Source of the DNA: Edaphochlamys debaryana
Lineage: Eukaryota > Chlorophyta > Chlorophyceae > Chlamydomonadales
Assembly (NCBI GenBank): GCA_016858145.1
Contig: JAEHOE010000001.1
Location: 1,178,001-1,242,000, forward strand
Direction of reading: 5' to 3'
DNA length: 64,000 nucleotides
Translations under genes and position numbers: made by a program
Notes under the pieces: generated by a model
Seen by the model: the letters and a program-made list of their open reading frames with translations, nothing else
Told to the model about the DNA's origin: nothing
The model's database searches: none
Shown: positions 48,346-60,239 of the stretch, one piece after another
Layout of the letters: every line of letters starts with the position of its first letter
Numbering within the stretch: position 1 is the first letter of the stretch

Positions 48346-51300
48346 TCAGCTGGCCACCGCGCTGACCTCCACACCCGAATCCCGCGCCGAAGCGCCCCGA
48401 CCTGGGGGGCTCCTCGTGCCGCCCGACAGGGCCTCAGCCATGCGCCCCGCCCGCTGCGCCTCCTCGTCCTCCGGGCCCCGGGCCGCCAGCAGGATGCGGC
48501 GTGCCTCGCCGTAGGCACCGCTCGCCTCCTGGGCCTCTCCGGCCGCTGCCAGGTTGTCTGGGGACAGGGTGCAGGGCAGGACGCAGAGCAGGACACGCTT
48601 TGCGGACCAGTCGCAGTCTCCTGTGCAGCGCGTAGACACGCTGGCCACTTGGCCCACTGGAGCTTGCACCAGGACTCAAGCCTGCCTGGCTCTGAGCTCA
48701 TTTGCAAGAGCATGGAACTCCAACTTGCCCAGGCTTGTCACATCTCTGGAACCGCGACGCCCGTCCGCACCTGCCAGCGCCGTCCAGCAGGCCGCAGTGG
48801 TGGGGTGCTCGCCCCCGAGCAGCGCCTGCGCCGCCGCCAGCGCCCTGCGCGCCAGGCCCTCGCCCGCCTGGCAGCGCCGGCGCTGCGCCTGCACCCCCGC
48901 CAGGCCGCACATGCATTTCACGGTGGCCTCGTGCTGCGTGCCGTACAGCCGGGTGTAGGCGTCCAGTGCCTGTGCAGTGGGAACGGCCGGCGTACGGCAA
49001 CTCAGGAGTTGAAGCTGCGGACAAAGGACAACCACAAACGGGTGCGGGGGCTGGGGTTTTCACCGCGCACCTGCGTGTACATGCGCTCCGCCTCCTCGTG
49101 GCGGCCCTTCCTCGCCACCAGCTCTGCCAGGAGGCTCTGCGCGCAGGGGCGAGAGGGACGGCCGGCTGAGTGTCTCGGTGGGCCTACGACAAACGGCGAC
49201 CGCTGCAAGGCCCGCCCCGAAGCCCCGACTGCACCTGAGCTTCCGCATGCAAGGCGACCAGTGCGTCCTCCGTCGCCGCCCCCGGCGCCAGGGCCAGTCC
49301 AGTGCCTGTTCCCACGCGCATGCCGCTCAGCGTGCTGGGGCCCGACCTCATGCCGGTGCCGCCCGCGGCCCCCAGCATGCCGCTGGCAGTGCCGGCGGCC
49401 GTGGGGCGGGCGCTGGCCAAGCCGCCCCCGGCGGTCCGTGATGCAGATCTGACGCACGACCGCAGCATCTGCTCCGCGGTGCGCTGCGCCACCTCGGTGC
49501 CCTCGTGCCGGTCCAGCAGCAGTCGGGCCACCTCCAGGTTGAGGCCCAGCGTGGTGGGGTGCTCCGTGCCGTACAGCTGTACGGAATAAGCACGGGTGGG
49601 GCCGGACAAAAGGGTCAGGCAGTTGAAGGAAGGTAGGCTGCGCGCTGCGCGTGGCGAGACCCGATCCCTGCCCGCTCCAGGTGTCTTGAAGAACCAGCAA
49701 GGCAGCGCCCATCACCAGTGCCCCGACGCCTCCCACCTTGTTAGCCCCCGTAATGGCGCGCTTAAGGGTGGCCTCGGCCTCACGCGACCGCCCGTCCCCC
49801 GCTTGCACGGCCGCCAGCCGCGCCAGCCCCGCCACGCCCCGGGGGGTGGACGTGTTGCCTCCGTTGGTCTCGCAGTGCAGCGACAGCACCAGGGTGCAGG
49901 CCTGCTCCGCCGAGGCGAACTGCTTGTTGAGGAGGAGGATGTCTGGGGCGTCGGGGGCAGAGAGAGGGACGAAAGCGCTGAGAAGGGGCTCAGCAGGTGG
50001 GCGCACTAGGGTGATTCACAGACAGCGGCAGCGCCTCACCGGCCAGGGCCTCCGCAGCATGAATGCTGTGGGGGTGGGTGGGCCCCAGCAGCTTCTTGCG
50101 TGTGCTCAGCGCCTGCCGCGTCAGGCGGGCTGCCTCGTCGTACATGCCGTGCTGCTGGTGCAGCTCGCCTGCGGAGTAGCGGGGGCCCGGGGCACAAACG
50201 CATGATCTGCAAGCACCCCGCAAGTACGCGGCAACGGCTAACTACGGTAGAATGCCATTACTGGCGAAGGCATACTGACTGACATAGTTGGTGCCGGTTC
50301 TTGAAGACAGTCTATCTGGCTTGCTCCTGGCCCCCACTCACCCAGGCGCATATACACGTCCGCCGTCTCAGCCGTGCTCCGCCCCATCAACTTGACACGG
50401 AGCTCCAGCGCCAGCCTGCGGGGATCACAGTGATAAGGAGGTGCTGCGTGCATGCAGCATTCTAGCCAATTGTCGCTTCACAGCTGCGCCCCGCTCACCT
50501 GAGGTGCGCACGCGCCTCCTCAAACCGCCCCTGCAGCCCCAGCACGTCCCCGCACGCCACCAGTGCGTCCCCCGGCAGCCGGTGCTGAAGCCCGTACTCC
50601 TGCGGGGGCACGCGGGTGAGGCGGCAGCTCACAGCCTCGACCTGACCGTGAAGCGTCGAGGAAGGAGGTTCGATCGAGCCGCGGCCCCCGGTCCCGGCCG
50701 TGCCAGCCCTCCACCAGCCTTCCACCAGCACGCCCCGCTCCGCACGCGCCGCACCTTGAGGGCCTCGTGCGCTGCGTGCCGCGCCAGCAGCTCGGCCTGC
50801 GGCAGGCGGCCCAGCGCCCACATGAGGGCGCACAGGCGCAGGAAGGAGGGCGCCAGAAGGGGCGACATGGCGCCCAGCGCCTCAGCCTGCGGTGCATGGG
50901 TGAGCGGGGGCTCGTTGATGACGGCTCTTCGCAGCCGTGTCAGGGAGACAGGGGTGGCGGATGGTGGGTTCGGCTCGGCCTTTAGACGGGGTGGGCGGAC
51001 AGCGGCCCGCTTACCCGCAGTGCGAGGGAGTGAAGCCCCAAGATGAGTGCTTCCCGCAGCTTGCCCGCATCCGCCACTGCCTCCGCGACAGCCTCCAGCT
51101 CCCCCGCCATCGCCTCGACCACCTTGACGTCCGCCCCGCCGTCCGCAAGTGTGCCCTCAAAAACCTGCGGGGAAGTGCGCACACCTCAACGCCCATACTA
51201 ACGAAGGGTCAGCACACACCTCAACAGCCATGCTAACGAGCGGTCAGTCCCTCGGCGCCCTGCAGAGACGAAGGAGTAACCGGCAGCAGCTGCCCACCTG

Positions 51301-51810
51301 CAGCTCCTCCCGCGCCGCCGCGGCCCTCAGGCTCAGCGGCGTGCCGGGCCCACTGGCGAGCAGCGTTAGCAGCGCGTCAGCGGCGCGAGCGGTGTCGGCG
51401 CTGCTGCCGCCGTCGGCCTCGAGGCCCACGGTGGTGCGGGCGGTGCGGAGCAGGTCCGCCACTGCGGCGGGTTCGACGGGGCCCAGCGCGGCGAAGCGGG
51501 CCTCCACGGAGGCTGCCACACCATCGCCGCTGTCCCGGTCGTCGTCGATCAGTCCCTGCGGGGACGAGCAGCAGGGACCGCAACGCTTGAAGAAGCAGAG
51601 TGCTCGGGGCCGACCTCAGCGCGACAGTGATTCGGCCGTCGGTCCGGTGAGGATGTGGAGGTCTCACCGAGACTTTGGTCTCCAGCGTTGGCCCCGACGA
51701 GTCCTCCCGCTCATGCACTGCGAAGGACACCCTAGAGAGCGAGCGGTGTATGCGCGACGCCCCGCTGCCCCTGACTGTGCGGGAGGGGCCGCTGTCCTTG
51801 ACGAGGATGC
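48346..51810 (-). CDS. Tetratricopeptide-repeat protein, kinesin-light-chain-like repeats (5' end unresolved)
   Basis: Twelve exons on the minus strand: 51810-51668, 51555-51298, 51164-51015, 50886-50755, 50599-50499, 50415-50342, 50168-50040, 49942-49737, 49576-49235, 49136-49071, 48969-48771, 48557-48346. They join in one frame into at least 670 residues. The first listed exon begins in phase 1, so at least one upstream exon is missing. TPR units are clear: EEARAHL, MYDEAARLTRQALSTRKKLLG with PTHPHSIHAAEALA, then LYGTEHPTTLGLNLEVARLL, RHEEAERMYTQALDAYTRLYG and LLGGEHPTTAACWTALAG. The 'G..HP.T' spacing is typical of 42-residue kinesin-light-chain/NPHP3-type TPRs. These are protein-binding scaffolds; the partner is unknown. 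A Gly/Thr/Met-rich insert (exon 49576-49235) interrupts the array. Confidence 0.8.
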
Positions 51811-52885
51811 CTGCGGGGCCACGTGAGGGGCGGGAGCAGCGGGCGTTGGAGGGTTAGTGGAGACGAAGTCCTGTCTGGAGCGTGGTGGATAACGGGAGGA
51901 GGGTGCGGCCGCGTGTGGCTGTGAAGTGCTGGAGGGTGTGCGCGCTAGGCGGCACGGCCACGGCCTGCGGGCGGCAGGGTTGCGGCCGTACCTGGCCGCC
52001 TGCCTGGCCGTGTCCGGCCGTGCGCAGGCCGCTGCGGCAGCTCAAACGTCCTAACCCTACGCACTCTTCATCGAAGGGTCATGTTGGCCTGCACATGATG
52101 TTGTCCGCGAAGTGCAAGCGAGTCTGTCGCTGTTGGCTTCTGTGAGGGGCCGCAGAGAGAGTGTCGTGGTTACACTCACTCGATATTGTAAACCTCTATG
52201 TGAACACGTGCCGCGAATGTCTTGGGCGATGTCCGCAGGAATCAAGGACTTACTGCGCATCGCAGTGTCGACTCCATCTTGCCCGGTGGAGCAGCCAGCC
52301 CCCATGGCTGACCCTGAATGCCGTCAACTATGCCACGCCCGTGTTAACGTTTCCCCCTTGATGGTGTCTAGAACGCTGGCAGTAAAGTGATGCTTTAATT
52401 GCAGCTGTGTAAACGCCTGAGCGTGCTTGGCAAGTAAGCTGTGCTCCACTCCAGGCGTTTTGTTATGCTGGCGCCGACGGCCTGTGCTGTTGCTGGATAG
52501 CATGAACACGCAGCCAGGAGTAGTATGCCGGGGAGGTTAAGCGGCGCTGTTGCTCGGCGCAATTTCAGATGAACGCTGACTTCAACGATTCGCAATTGCC
52601 CGTCCACGCTGCCGGCCCTTGCCGTTGCCCAGAACAAGTTACAAGGCCGTGTCACAGTTGCAATGCACTGCATCCAGGCAGGAAAACTGCAAGAATTTCT
52701 AGGGCTTCAGTCACAGGACGAACCCCGCACGTGGCGGTCCCCCTTTCCTACTTCCCGCGCGTCGCGCCCTCTCCGCCAGCTCTCCGCCCCCACCCCGCGC
52801 CCCTCCTCCCATTCCTCGACCTTTCTCCACCTCTATGGAATGCTACAAGAAGTCTCCCCGCTCAGCCCTAGAAGCCTGGAACCGC
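51811..52885. other. Region between MRD1 (3' end) and the TPR gene (5' end)
   Basis: It must contain the missing first exon(s) and promoter of the minus-strand TPR gene. An ATG at 52305 opens a frame starting MGAGCSTGQDG with a good gtgagt donor near 52190, but its phase (0) does not match the next exon. Right of the MRD1 stop, a TGTAA signal lies at 52639-52643 on the minus strand. Confidence 0.4.
52639..52643 (-). terminator. TGTAA poly(A) signal of the MRD1-like gene
   Basis: Reads ttaca on the + strand, about 245 bp after the stop codon at 52886-52888. Confidence 0.5.
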
Positions 52886-55800
52886 TTAGAGTTTGAGCTT
52901 CTTGGCCGGCGCCGCGCCCGCAGCCAGCTCCTCGTCCCTCTTGAACTTGGCCGCCGTCTTTGCCCGGATCTCCTCCACCCCCTCGTCCTCCCGGGCGTAC
53001 TCAACCACCAACCGCCTGCCGTACAAATGGGTGCCGCCAACGCCTGCGGTGGGCAGCGCAGCGGGCGCGCGCAACGGTCAGAGGAGCGGCAGGCTTGCAT
53101 ACGATCTGACCTGGCTGCCATGCACCCAGGGCGTCCACCCAGGACACCCAGCAAAGAGCCCCCACACGGTGCACCTTTCAAGGAAAGGATGGACAAGGCT
53201 GCAAGGCTGCAAGCAGGGTCATGGACCAGGCACTCACCCTCCATGGCGTTGCGCGCCTCCTGCTTGGTGACGAACTCCACAAACGCAAAGCCGCGGTGGC
53301 TGCCGTCGAACTTCTTGGGCAGGCGGCAGCTCTTGAGGTGCCCGAACGGGTTGAACATGCCCTGGATGTCCCTGCGACGAGACGACCGTATGCACAGCGT
53401 CAAGCCCAGCGCCGGCCCACGCACGGCCCAAGACCCTGCCAGGGCCGGGGACCCTGCCATTGCCCGCCCTGCCGCCTGCAGCCCACCCCCCGGCCCCCCA
53501 CCCACTTCTTGGTTGCCTCGAAGGCCAGGTTGCGCACCACCAGCTTGGTGCTGCCCTCCTCGCCCGCGCCGCCCTTCTTGGCCTTGGGCGCCCCGCCCGC
53601 CCCCGCGTCCTTGCGCCCCGCTGACAGCGCCAGGGCCAGCTTGTGCCCCCCCAGCATGGAGCCCTAGGGCAGGGGGCCAGGGGGGGGAGGAAAGATGAGG
53701 GATGAGGGATGAGGGATGAGGGATGAGGGATGAGGGATGAGGGATGAGGGATGAGGGATGAGGGATGAGGGATGAGGGATGAGGGATGAGGGATGAGGGA
53801 TGAGGGATGAGGGATGAGGGATGAGGGATGAGGGATGAGGGACGAGGGATGAGGGAAGCGTGTTGCAGTGCCAACGCTGCAACCCAGATCCGCCAGTCCC
53901 TGGTCCGGGCGATCAGCTTCCCGCCACATCCGCTCCTTCCTAGCTACGCGCCCTATGTCACCCAGCCGGCCAGCGACCCTCCTCGCGGACGCCGCCTCCC
54001 CAACCCGTGCCTCCAGGACCCGCCCCGAGCCTCCGCACCTGGAGCTGCTTGATCACCGCCTGCGCCACGGCCTCCGAGTTGACCTCCACGAAGCCGTAGC
54101 CCAGGCTCTGCAGCGCACCGTCCTTGGCCTTCCGCCGGGCCACCACGGCGCTGTGCAGCTGCCCCTTGCAGGCCGCCACGGCGCCCGCAAAGTGCTTCTT
54201 GAGCTGCGGGTCCGTGGTGGCAAAGGCCAGGTTCTTCACGTAGATGGTTCCCGCCGCGGCCGGCGCGGTCGCGGCGGCGGCGGCCGTGTCGGCGGCCGCG
54301 TGGGGGTCGGCCTCCGGGTGCGGCGCCAGCTCGGGCAGCGAGGTGGCGTCGGGGGCCGCGGCCTTGGCGCCTGGGGAGGGCGCAGGGCAGAGGACGATTG
54401 TGGAAGGGACGTTGGCCTAAAGACGGGTGGCCAACAGTAGCTCGGGGTTCGGCCGGATGTGCGGCTGCAGGGGGGAGGGCGGTAGGCAGAAAGGCGAGGA
54501 GCAATTCTGGGGACCCACCCTTGCCGCCGGCCTTCTTGGCCTGAGCATCCGGCGCTGCAGCTGCCGCCGCCGCCGCCGCCGGCTGCGGCCTGGCGGGCGG
54601 CGGGGTGCTGAACAGGTCCGCGGGCGCCCACTCGAGGTAGAGGGGCACGTGGTGGTACTTCTTGTACGCCAGGGACCTGCATTCGGGGGGTGGGGGGTGG
54701 GTAGCTAGTAAGATGAGGATGACGCGGACAGACTGCGCCCCCTCAAGTCGGGCCACCTCGAACTGCAAGCACCCTGCCTAGCTCCTGGCCCGCTCCCAAG
54801 CTCAGGCCCAGGCCCAGCCCAGGCCCAAGACCAGGCCCAGCCCAGGCCCACCTGAACGCCGAGCGCGCGTCCTGCGGCTCCGTGAACTCCACCACCGCCA
54901 TCGCCTTGGCGGGCGGCAGCACCAGCCGCGCCACGGGCCCGCAGCGCCCGAACATGGCGGCCAGCTCCTCCTCGTCGGCCGAGAAGGGCAGGTTCTTGAC
55001 CAGCAGCGCGGTGGCGGAGCGGGCCACGGTCTTGGTGGCCGAGGCCTTGCCCGAGGCGGCGGCCGCCCGCTCCAGCGCCTCCACGCTCACGCCTGGAAGG
55101 GGGGGGGGGTGGAGGAGGGGTGGCGTGGAGGGGGGCGCGGGGTGGGTAGGGGAAGGGGTGTGTGTGCGGGATGTCGGCTTCCCAGCGGGTGCAGGAGGGG
55201 GCACCTGCTTGCGTGGCCGAAATCCAAAGCACCGCCGGCCAGGTATCGGCAGTCTCGGCCTGGGTCCACCACCGCTTCCCACCCCTCCCAGCCCCCACCC
55301 TTCCTCCCAGCTCCCCTGACAGCCACCCTCCACCCCACACCCCACACCCCCGCCCTCCCGCAGTCCCGTGCACACCCCATCCTTTACTACGCTCCCGCCG
55401 CTGTTTCTCGCACCCTCCCGCACTCCTGCACCCTCCCGCCCTCCTGCACCCTGCCCCCACCCTGCCCCCCAAACCCCCCTCCCTCAGCCCTCCCAGCCCC
55501 TCCCCCCCTCCCTCAGCCCTCCCGGCCCCTCCCCCCCCAGCCCCACCCCCCACTCCACCCACCCGCGTCCGCTAGCGCCTGCTTGGTGGCGGCAATGACC
55601 TGCGCCTCCCCCAGCGCCATGCGCACAGCCACGCTGTCGCCCGCGCGGCCGCCCCGCGACCCGGGCGCCCCCGGGTCCAGCAGCTCCTGCTTGGTCAGCC
55701 CGTAGTGCGCCGCCACCGCCTCCGCCACCGTGTCGGGCCGCATGAACAGCGTGTTCCAGGCGGCGCGGTTGCCCGCGTCCGCCTTGCGCTGCGCCTCACG

Positions 55801-58350
55801 TTCCGCCTTGAAGGAGGAGGTGCCGGGCGGGCCGGGCCGGCCGCTGCCGTCGGGGTTGCTGCCGTCGGCGTTGCCGTCGGGAGCGGGGGCGGAGGGCAGG
55901 GGTGGTGCGGGCGCGTGCGCCCTGCGCGCGGGCAGGATGTGCAGCAGGCGGCCCTGGTGGATGGTGCCGTCCAGCTGCTGTGCGGCGCGTGCGGCGTCCT
56001 CGGGCAGCACGTACTGCACGTAGGCCAGGCCCTTGGAGCGCTTGGTCTCCCTGGGGAGGGCCGGGCGGGGTGGGGGATGAGGGTGGGGGCGGGAGAGGCA
56101 GGTGCAGGGTGTTAGCAGGGTAGGGCGGGGGTGAACAGTGGGGCCAAGGGCAGAGATGCGGACAGGGGCTGGCGTTGCGTGCCAGCGATCGCCCAAGGCC
56201 GTGCGGCCCTCCCACCGCACCGCCTAACCCGCACGTGGGCCCCCACCGCTGATCAGACCTTTCCCACCAGCCCCCACCAGCCCCCGTATGCCCCCCGCCC
56301 TCCCCTCCCCCCCACCTGTCCAGCACCAGGTGCACCGATGCCACCTCCCCCATGCCCCGGAACAGCTCCTCCAGCTCCGCCTCCGTGGAGCTGTAGGCCA
56401 GGTTGCGGACAAACAGCCGCCCCGTGTCCATCAGCCCCTCGTCGTCCTCGCCGCCCGCCGCCGCGGCAGCCCCCTGGGCGGGCCACCCCTTGCCCCGGCC
56501 GGGGCCCGCCCCGTCAGCGTCCGCCATCTCCACGTCAGCATCCTCCGGGCCGCCGCCGCCATCGCCATCGCCGTCAGCGTCGGCGCCCGGCTGTTTAGAC
56601 TTGCTCTTGCCCGCGGCGGCATCGGCCTTCTTGGCCTTTTTGGGCCCCGCCGCCGCCGCCGCCGCTCCGTCGGCGGCGCAGCGCGGGGAGGTGCCCACGC
56701 CGCTCTGGTCGCCGCGGGCCTTGGCTGCCGCCTTGCCGCCGGGCCCCTGGTCCCTGCCCGCGCCCCCGTCGTCCCCCTCCGCGTCGTCGTCCTCGTCCCA
56801 GCGCCGCATGCGCGCACGCAGGTAGTCCAGGTCAGACACCGCCTCGTTCACCACCACCTCATCCGGCCCGCGCTCCTCCTCCTCCTCGTCCTCCTCCTCT
56901 TCCTCCCCCTCCGCATCGTCCTCCTCCGCGCCAGCGTCGAGCATCGCCGCGTCCTCCGCGCCGCCTCTCCCCCGCCCCCCGCCCCTCCCCGCTGCTCCAG
57001 CCCCGGCGGCGGTCCAGTCCTGATAGTTATCCTCCTCCCCAGAGGATCCCTCCCCGTCCTCGGACCCCTCGCCTCCACTGCCGGAGCCGGCGGCGGCGCG
57101 GCGCGCCCGCTTGGCCAGCGCCGCCTGGCGCTGTCGCTCCGCCGTGGAGGCCCGCACGGCCGCCGCCGCCGCCGTGGCGTCCGCCCCCTCCTCCAGCTCG
57201 TCGTTGCCCCAGATGCGCGCGCGGCTGCGGGGGGCCATGAGCGCCAGGAACTCGCGGAGCTTGGGGTCCTCTGGGGGTGGATGGAGAGGGTGGGTGGGTG
57301 GGTGGGGAGAGGGGTGAGAGGGCAGGGTGGGCGAGGGGATGCAGGCTGGCTCCGCCGGTGGTGCAGCGGCGCTCTGCAGGTAGGGCTCGGGGGCGCGCAG
57401 ACCCCCCGCGTCGGCACTCCCACCGATCTCACCAATTTCCTCATCGCCGGGCTTGGGCTTGGCCTTGCCCTTCTCCTTGCCCTTGTCACCCTTGCCAGCA
57501 TCGCCCTTGCCGGCCTCCGCCTTGGCCCCCGCCCCCGCCCCCGCCTCCGGCCCCGCCAGCTTCTTGTTGGCGCTGGTGCCGGGGGTGTGCTTGCTCCAGG
57601 CGCGGGGGAGCTGGTGGTCTCCCACCTTGCGGGCGTACTGCGGGGGGGGACGTAGGGGGGGTAGGGGCGTAGGGCGACAGGAGGCAGGGGCAGCGGCTCG
57701 ACTTGGGGGCCGGTGACGGAGGTGGGACCATGGACCTGGATTGCACGAGAGCAGCGATGTGCGGCCCTCGCAGCTTTGTGCGTCGGCGCTACTAGGAGTG
57801 GTCAGGCGACGGCACACCATGAGGTGGCCTCCGTCGGCCTCCTGCCCAGCACCCGTAGTGTGGCCCGATGCCGTGCCCCTCTCGGCGTCGCCTGCCCTGC
57901 CCCCTGCGCCGTGCCCCTGCTGTGCGGCCCACCTCAACGCTCAGCCGCATGGTGTCCATGTACGAACGGTTGAAGTACCGCAGGGCCGCGGTGGCGCCTT
58001 CCTCTGTCTTGAAGCCGATGAACCCCAGTTGGCGGGAGCGCCCATCCCTGCAGACGTTTGTGCGGGGATACGAGCCAGTGGGGTGCCGTTCGAGGCCAAT
58101 AGACATAGACAAGGTCGCACGGCCGGGCCGCCGCCGCAGAAGTGCACCAGGCGGGGCTCGCGAAGCCTCCGGCCGCCGGCATTCCTTCCGCTTACTTGGT
58201 GCGCAGGACCTTGACGTCCGTCACCTCGCCCTTCACGCTGAAGAACTCCTTTAGGCGAGCTTCGTCCACGTATTTGGGCATGTTCTTAACACACAGGCGC
58301 GACGAGGGAGGCGCCGGCGCCTCCTGCTGGCCCGCCTCCTCCGTGTCCAT
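52886..58350 (-). CDS. MRD1: MRD1/RBM19-type multiple-RRM protein of pre-rRNA processing (11 exons, 1032 aa)
   Basis: Exons on the minus strand: 58350-58196, 58047-57933, 57637-57433, 57270-56316, 56050-55563, 55092-54852, 54676-54519, 54370-54039, 53663-53506, 53371-53238, 53043-52886. Phases close exactly. Five RRMs: RRM1 about 17-95 (SRLCVKNMPKYV; GFIGFKTEEGA), RRM2 about 450-530 (RLFVRNLAYSST; KGLAYVQYV), RRM3 about 665-740 (ALLVKNLPFSAD), RRM4 about 810-900 (TIYVKNLAFATT; GYGFVEVN), RRM5 about 922-1000 (TKLVVRNLAFEATKK; RGFAFVEF). A long acidic, Ala/Lys-rich linker separates RRM1 and RRM2. Yeast Mrd1 has five RRMs and binds the nascent 35S pre-rRNA with U3 snoRNP for 18S processing; animal RBM19 has six. 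Nucleolar location is inferred. The Lys-rich C-terminus (AKKLKL) fits. A heptamer minisatellite lies in one intron. Confidence 0.92.
53694..53856. repeat. ATGAGGG heptamer minisatellite in an MRD1 intron
   Basis: About 23 head-to-tail copies of atgaggg, nearly perfect (one gacgagg variant near the right end), within the intron 53664-54038. On the transcribed strand it reads CCCTCAT, so it adds pyrimidine-rich sequence just upstream of the acceptor at 53664-53665. Confidence 0.95.
54793..54850. repeat. Short CAGGCCCAGCC-type repeat in an MRD1 intron
   Basis: Several 11-18 bp copies of caggcccagcccaggccca follow one another directly after the donor site of the exon ending at 54852. Confidence 0.7.
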
Positions 58351-58636
58351 TGTTGCTATTGCTTGAGCTGGTGCAAGAAGTCAATCACAGGCCGAAGAGG
58401 GCAATAAGTGCCGTGTTGTGATGAACCCTGCGGAGCATGTCGCGTCGTTTGACGCTGCTTTGCCAGTTGCTTGATACCAGGTGCTTCTACACGCTATGTC
58501 GACTCTTTCGCAATTGTAGTGCAGCGCAACACCGCACTTTGGCGAAAACTCCCCGCTTTCATCTCGGCGCATCACGAACGTTTCCCCTCGGGCCTGCTAT
58601 CGCCACCCCGCCTCACCGTAGCTGACCCGCCTGACA
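58351..58636. promoter_or_regulatory. 286-bp divergent promoter between MRD1 and the TGD5-like gene
   Basis: The two ATGs face away from each other across 286 bp. The spacer is less GC-rich than its surroundings and has no clear TATA box. It contains gcatgtcgcgtc and ttcgcaattg type sequences of unknown meaning. A shared bidirectional promoter is inferred from spacing only. Confidence 0.5.
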
Positions 58637-60239
58637 ATGGGAGGACGTGGCTTCGTCGGCGGGGGCGTCGGGTTCGGTGAGTGCGGATGCCACGCGAGTC
58701 CACGCCAGGCTGCTGGTATTGGGCCAGCGGGCGAAGCCGATCAAGCTCACATGCAGCTTCCGATGACTTGCACGGGCACGGGGCATCGCTGTGGTCTGGC
58801 GTTGAGGGACTGAAGTCCCCGACCCCGGCCCCTCGCGCAGGCGCTGGCGCGGGCTGCGGATTCGGCGTTGGATATGGCTTTGGCGGAGGTTCCATCGGGG
58901 TTGGCGGCATGGGGGCAGGCGCGTGGGCTGGGGCGGGGTTGGGGCCCGGGTGCTGGGGCTTGGGGGGCGGGAGGCTGACGGGGGCTGACGGGCCTGGCGG
59001 AGATGGGCATGTGCCACCTGTAGCCATACCGGCGGGTTGCCTTGGAGGGCATCAGCCGAAAGGCGTCGGCGCATGCATACCGGTATCCCTGTGCCCGTGC
59101 CTGGCACGGCCCCCCGCCGTGGTCCAGGGCCCTGAAGCACTCACCCGGTCCGTCCGTCCGCAGGCGGAGGCTGCGGCGTGGGCGTGGGCCTCGGCTGGGG
59201 CTTCGGAGCGGCATGGGGGAGTAACTACGTGAGCACCCGGGTGCAGGGCTTGGGGTTGCAAGTCGAAGGAGGGGCTGCAGGCGAGGGAGGTCGGCGTGTA
59301 GGGGCAGTAGGGAAGGGCTGGTGGACAGGCCCCCTCGGCCCCTCCGCATGGACACGCCCCGGCGCCGGGGGCCAGGGCGGGGATCCGTGGTCAGGTCGCT
59401 AGGCCACAGGCGCTGACACCTCGTTGCCCTCTTCCCATTCTCCCTGCTTTTCATTCTACGCCCCTCAGATCGTCGTAGACCCAGGTGGGGGGCTCGGGCC
59501 TGCGGCCGTGTGTGGAGGGGTGCCGGTAGTGTTGTGGGTTGCAGCGCATGACAGTGCTGAGCCGAAGGCCTCACAGGGCCGTCCAGGGTCCAACGGCCAG
59601 GCTTGACGGCTCTTTGCTGTGGCCTGTCGGGCCAGGAGGCGGCCCCATGCAGTGTACGGCAGGGCCCGGTGCCAAGCGATGCGGGCCCGTGAAGTATGTG
59701 TTGAGGCTTGTGCCCCCTCGCTGCCCCAGAGTTCGAGGAGGCCAAGGTGGACCGGCGGCCGCAGTGGCTCCGGCAGCTGACGCAGCAGGTGCAGGTGCGG
59801 CCGGGACACAGCCCCGAGGGAGGGATCCTGGGGGCCTGGGCTGGGAGGGATGGGCCGTCGCGACCTGGGGATGATGCCCCGGCGGGGAATGTCCGGGGAC
59901 GAAGCCGCGGAGGTAGGCGGCTTAAGGGACGGAGTAAGGGGGGCAGGGGCGCGTGTGGCATTGAGGCTGTTAGGTGGCAGCGGTGTAGCATCCAGCAGCA
60001 CTCAGCACCCGGCAACGCTAGCGTGAGACCCGTGAGTCGACGGCTAATACCCACAAGGAATGCAGTGGAGCACTTGTGGGAAGGAGCTGCTACTCTGGGA
60101 CCGCAGAGGCCATGGCTCAGCACAGCGGTTGGACCTGCAGCGGCACAAGCTCACCAGCAGCCATGCGCCACCGAGCAGCATCCCTCCCCCTTGCCCCACC
60201 CTGCAGGCGCTCAAGTTCGACCGACCGCGCCAGGGGTGA
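58637..60239 (+). CDS. TGD5: TGD5-like small glycine-rich protein (plastid lipid import)
   Basis: Six small exons: 58637-58676, 58841-58918, 59164-59228, 59469-59484 (16 nt), 59730-59794, 60207-60239 (TGA). The phases close into 98 residues. It starts [14 protein letters not shown] and has two glycine-rich blocks, [17 protein letters not shown] and [20 protein letters not shown], matching the plant TGD5 pattern ([14 protein letters not shown].. GGGCGVGLGLGWGFG). It then ends with a charged tail ([26 protein letters not shown]). Arabidopsis TGD5 is about 90 residues and works with the TGD1-4 complex in ER-to-plastid lipid transfer at the envelope. The glycine-zipper segments probably insert in the membrane. 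The second intron must use a GC donor (CAG/GCGCGT) for the frame to hold. Function is by family, not shown here. Confidence 0.8.

Noticed and set aside
52057..52305. Minus-strand ORF starting MGAGCSTGQDG as first exon of the TPR gene
   Set aside because: The start and a gtgagt donor look good, but the donor is phase 0 and the next exon needs phase 1.
53694..53856. CRISPR-like regular repeat
   Set aside because: The units are 7 bp with no spacers, in a eukaryotic intron; it is a plain minisatellite.
55796..57937. 713-codon minus-strand frame
   Set aside because: It covers true MRD1 exons but reads through three introns; acceptors, donors and RRM continuity support the spliced form.
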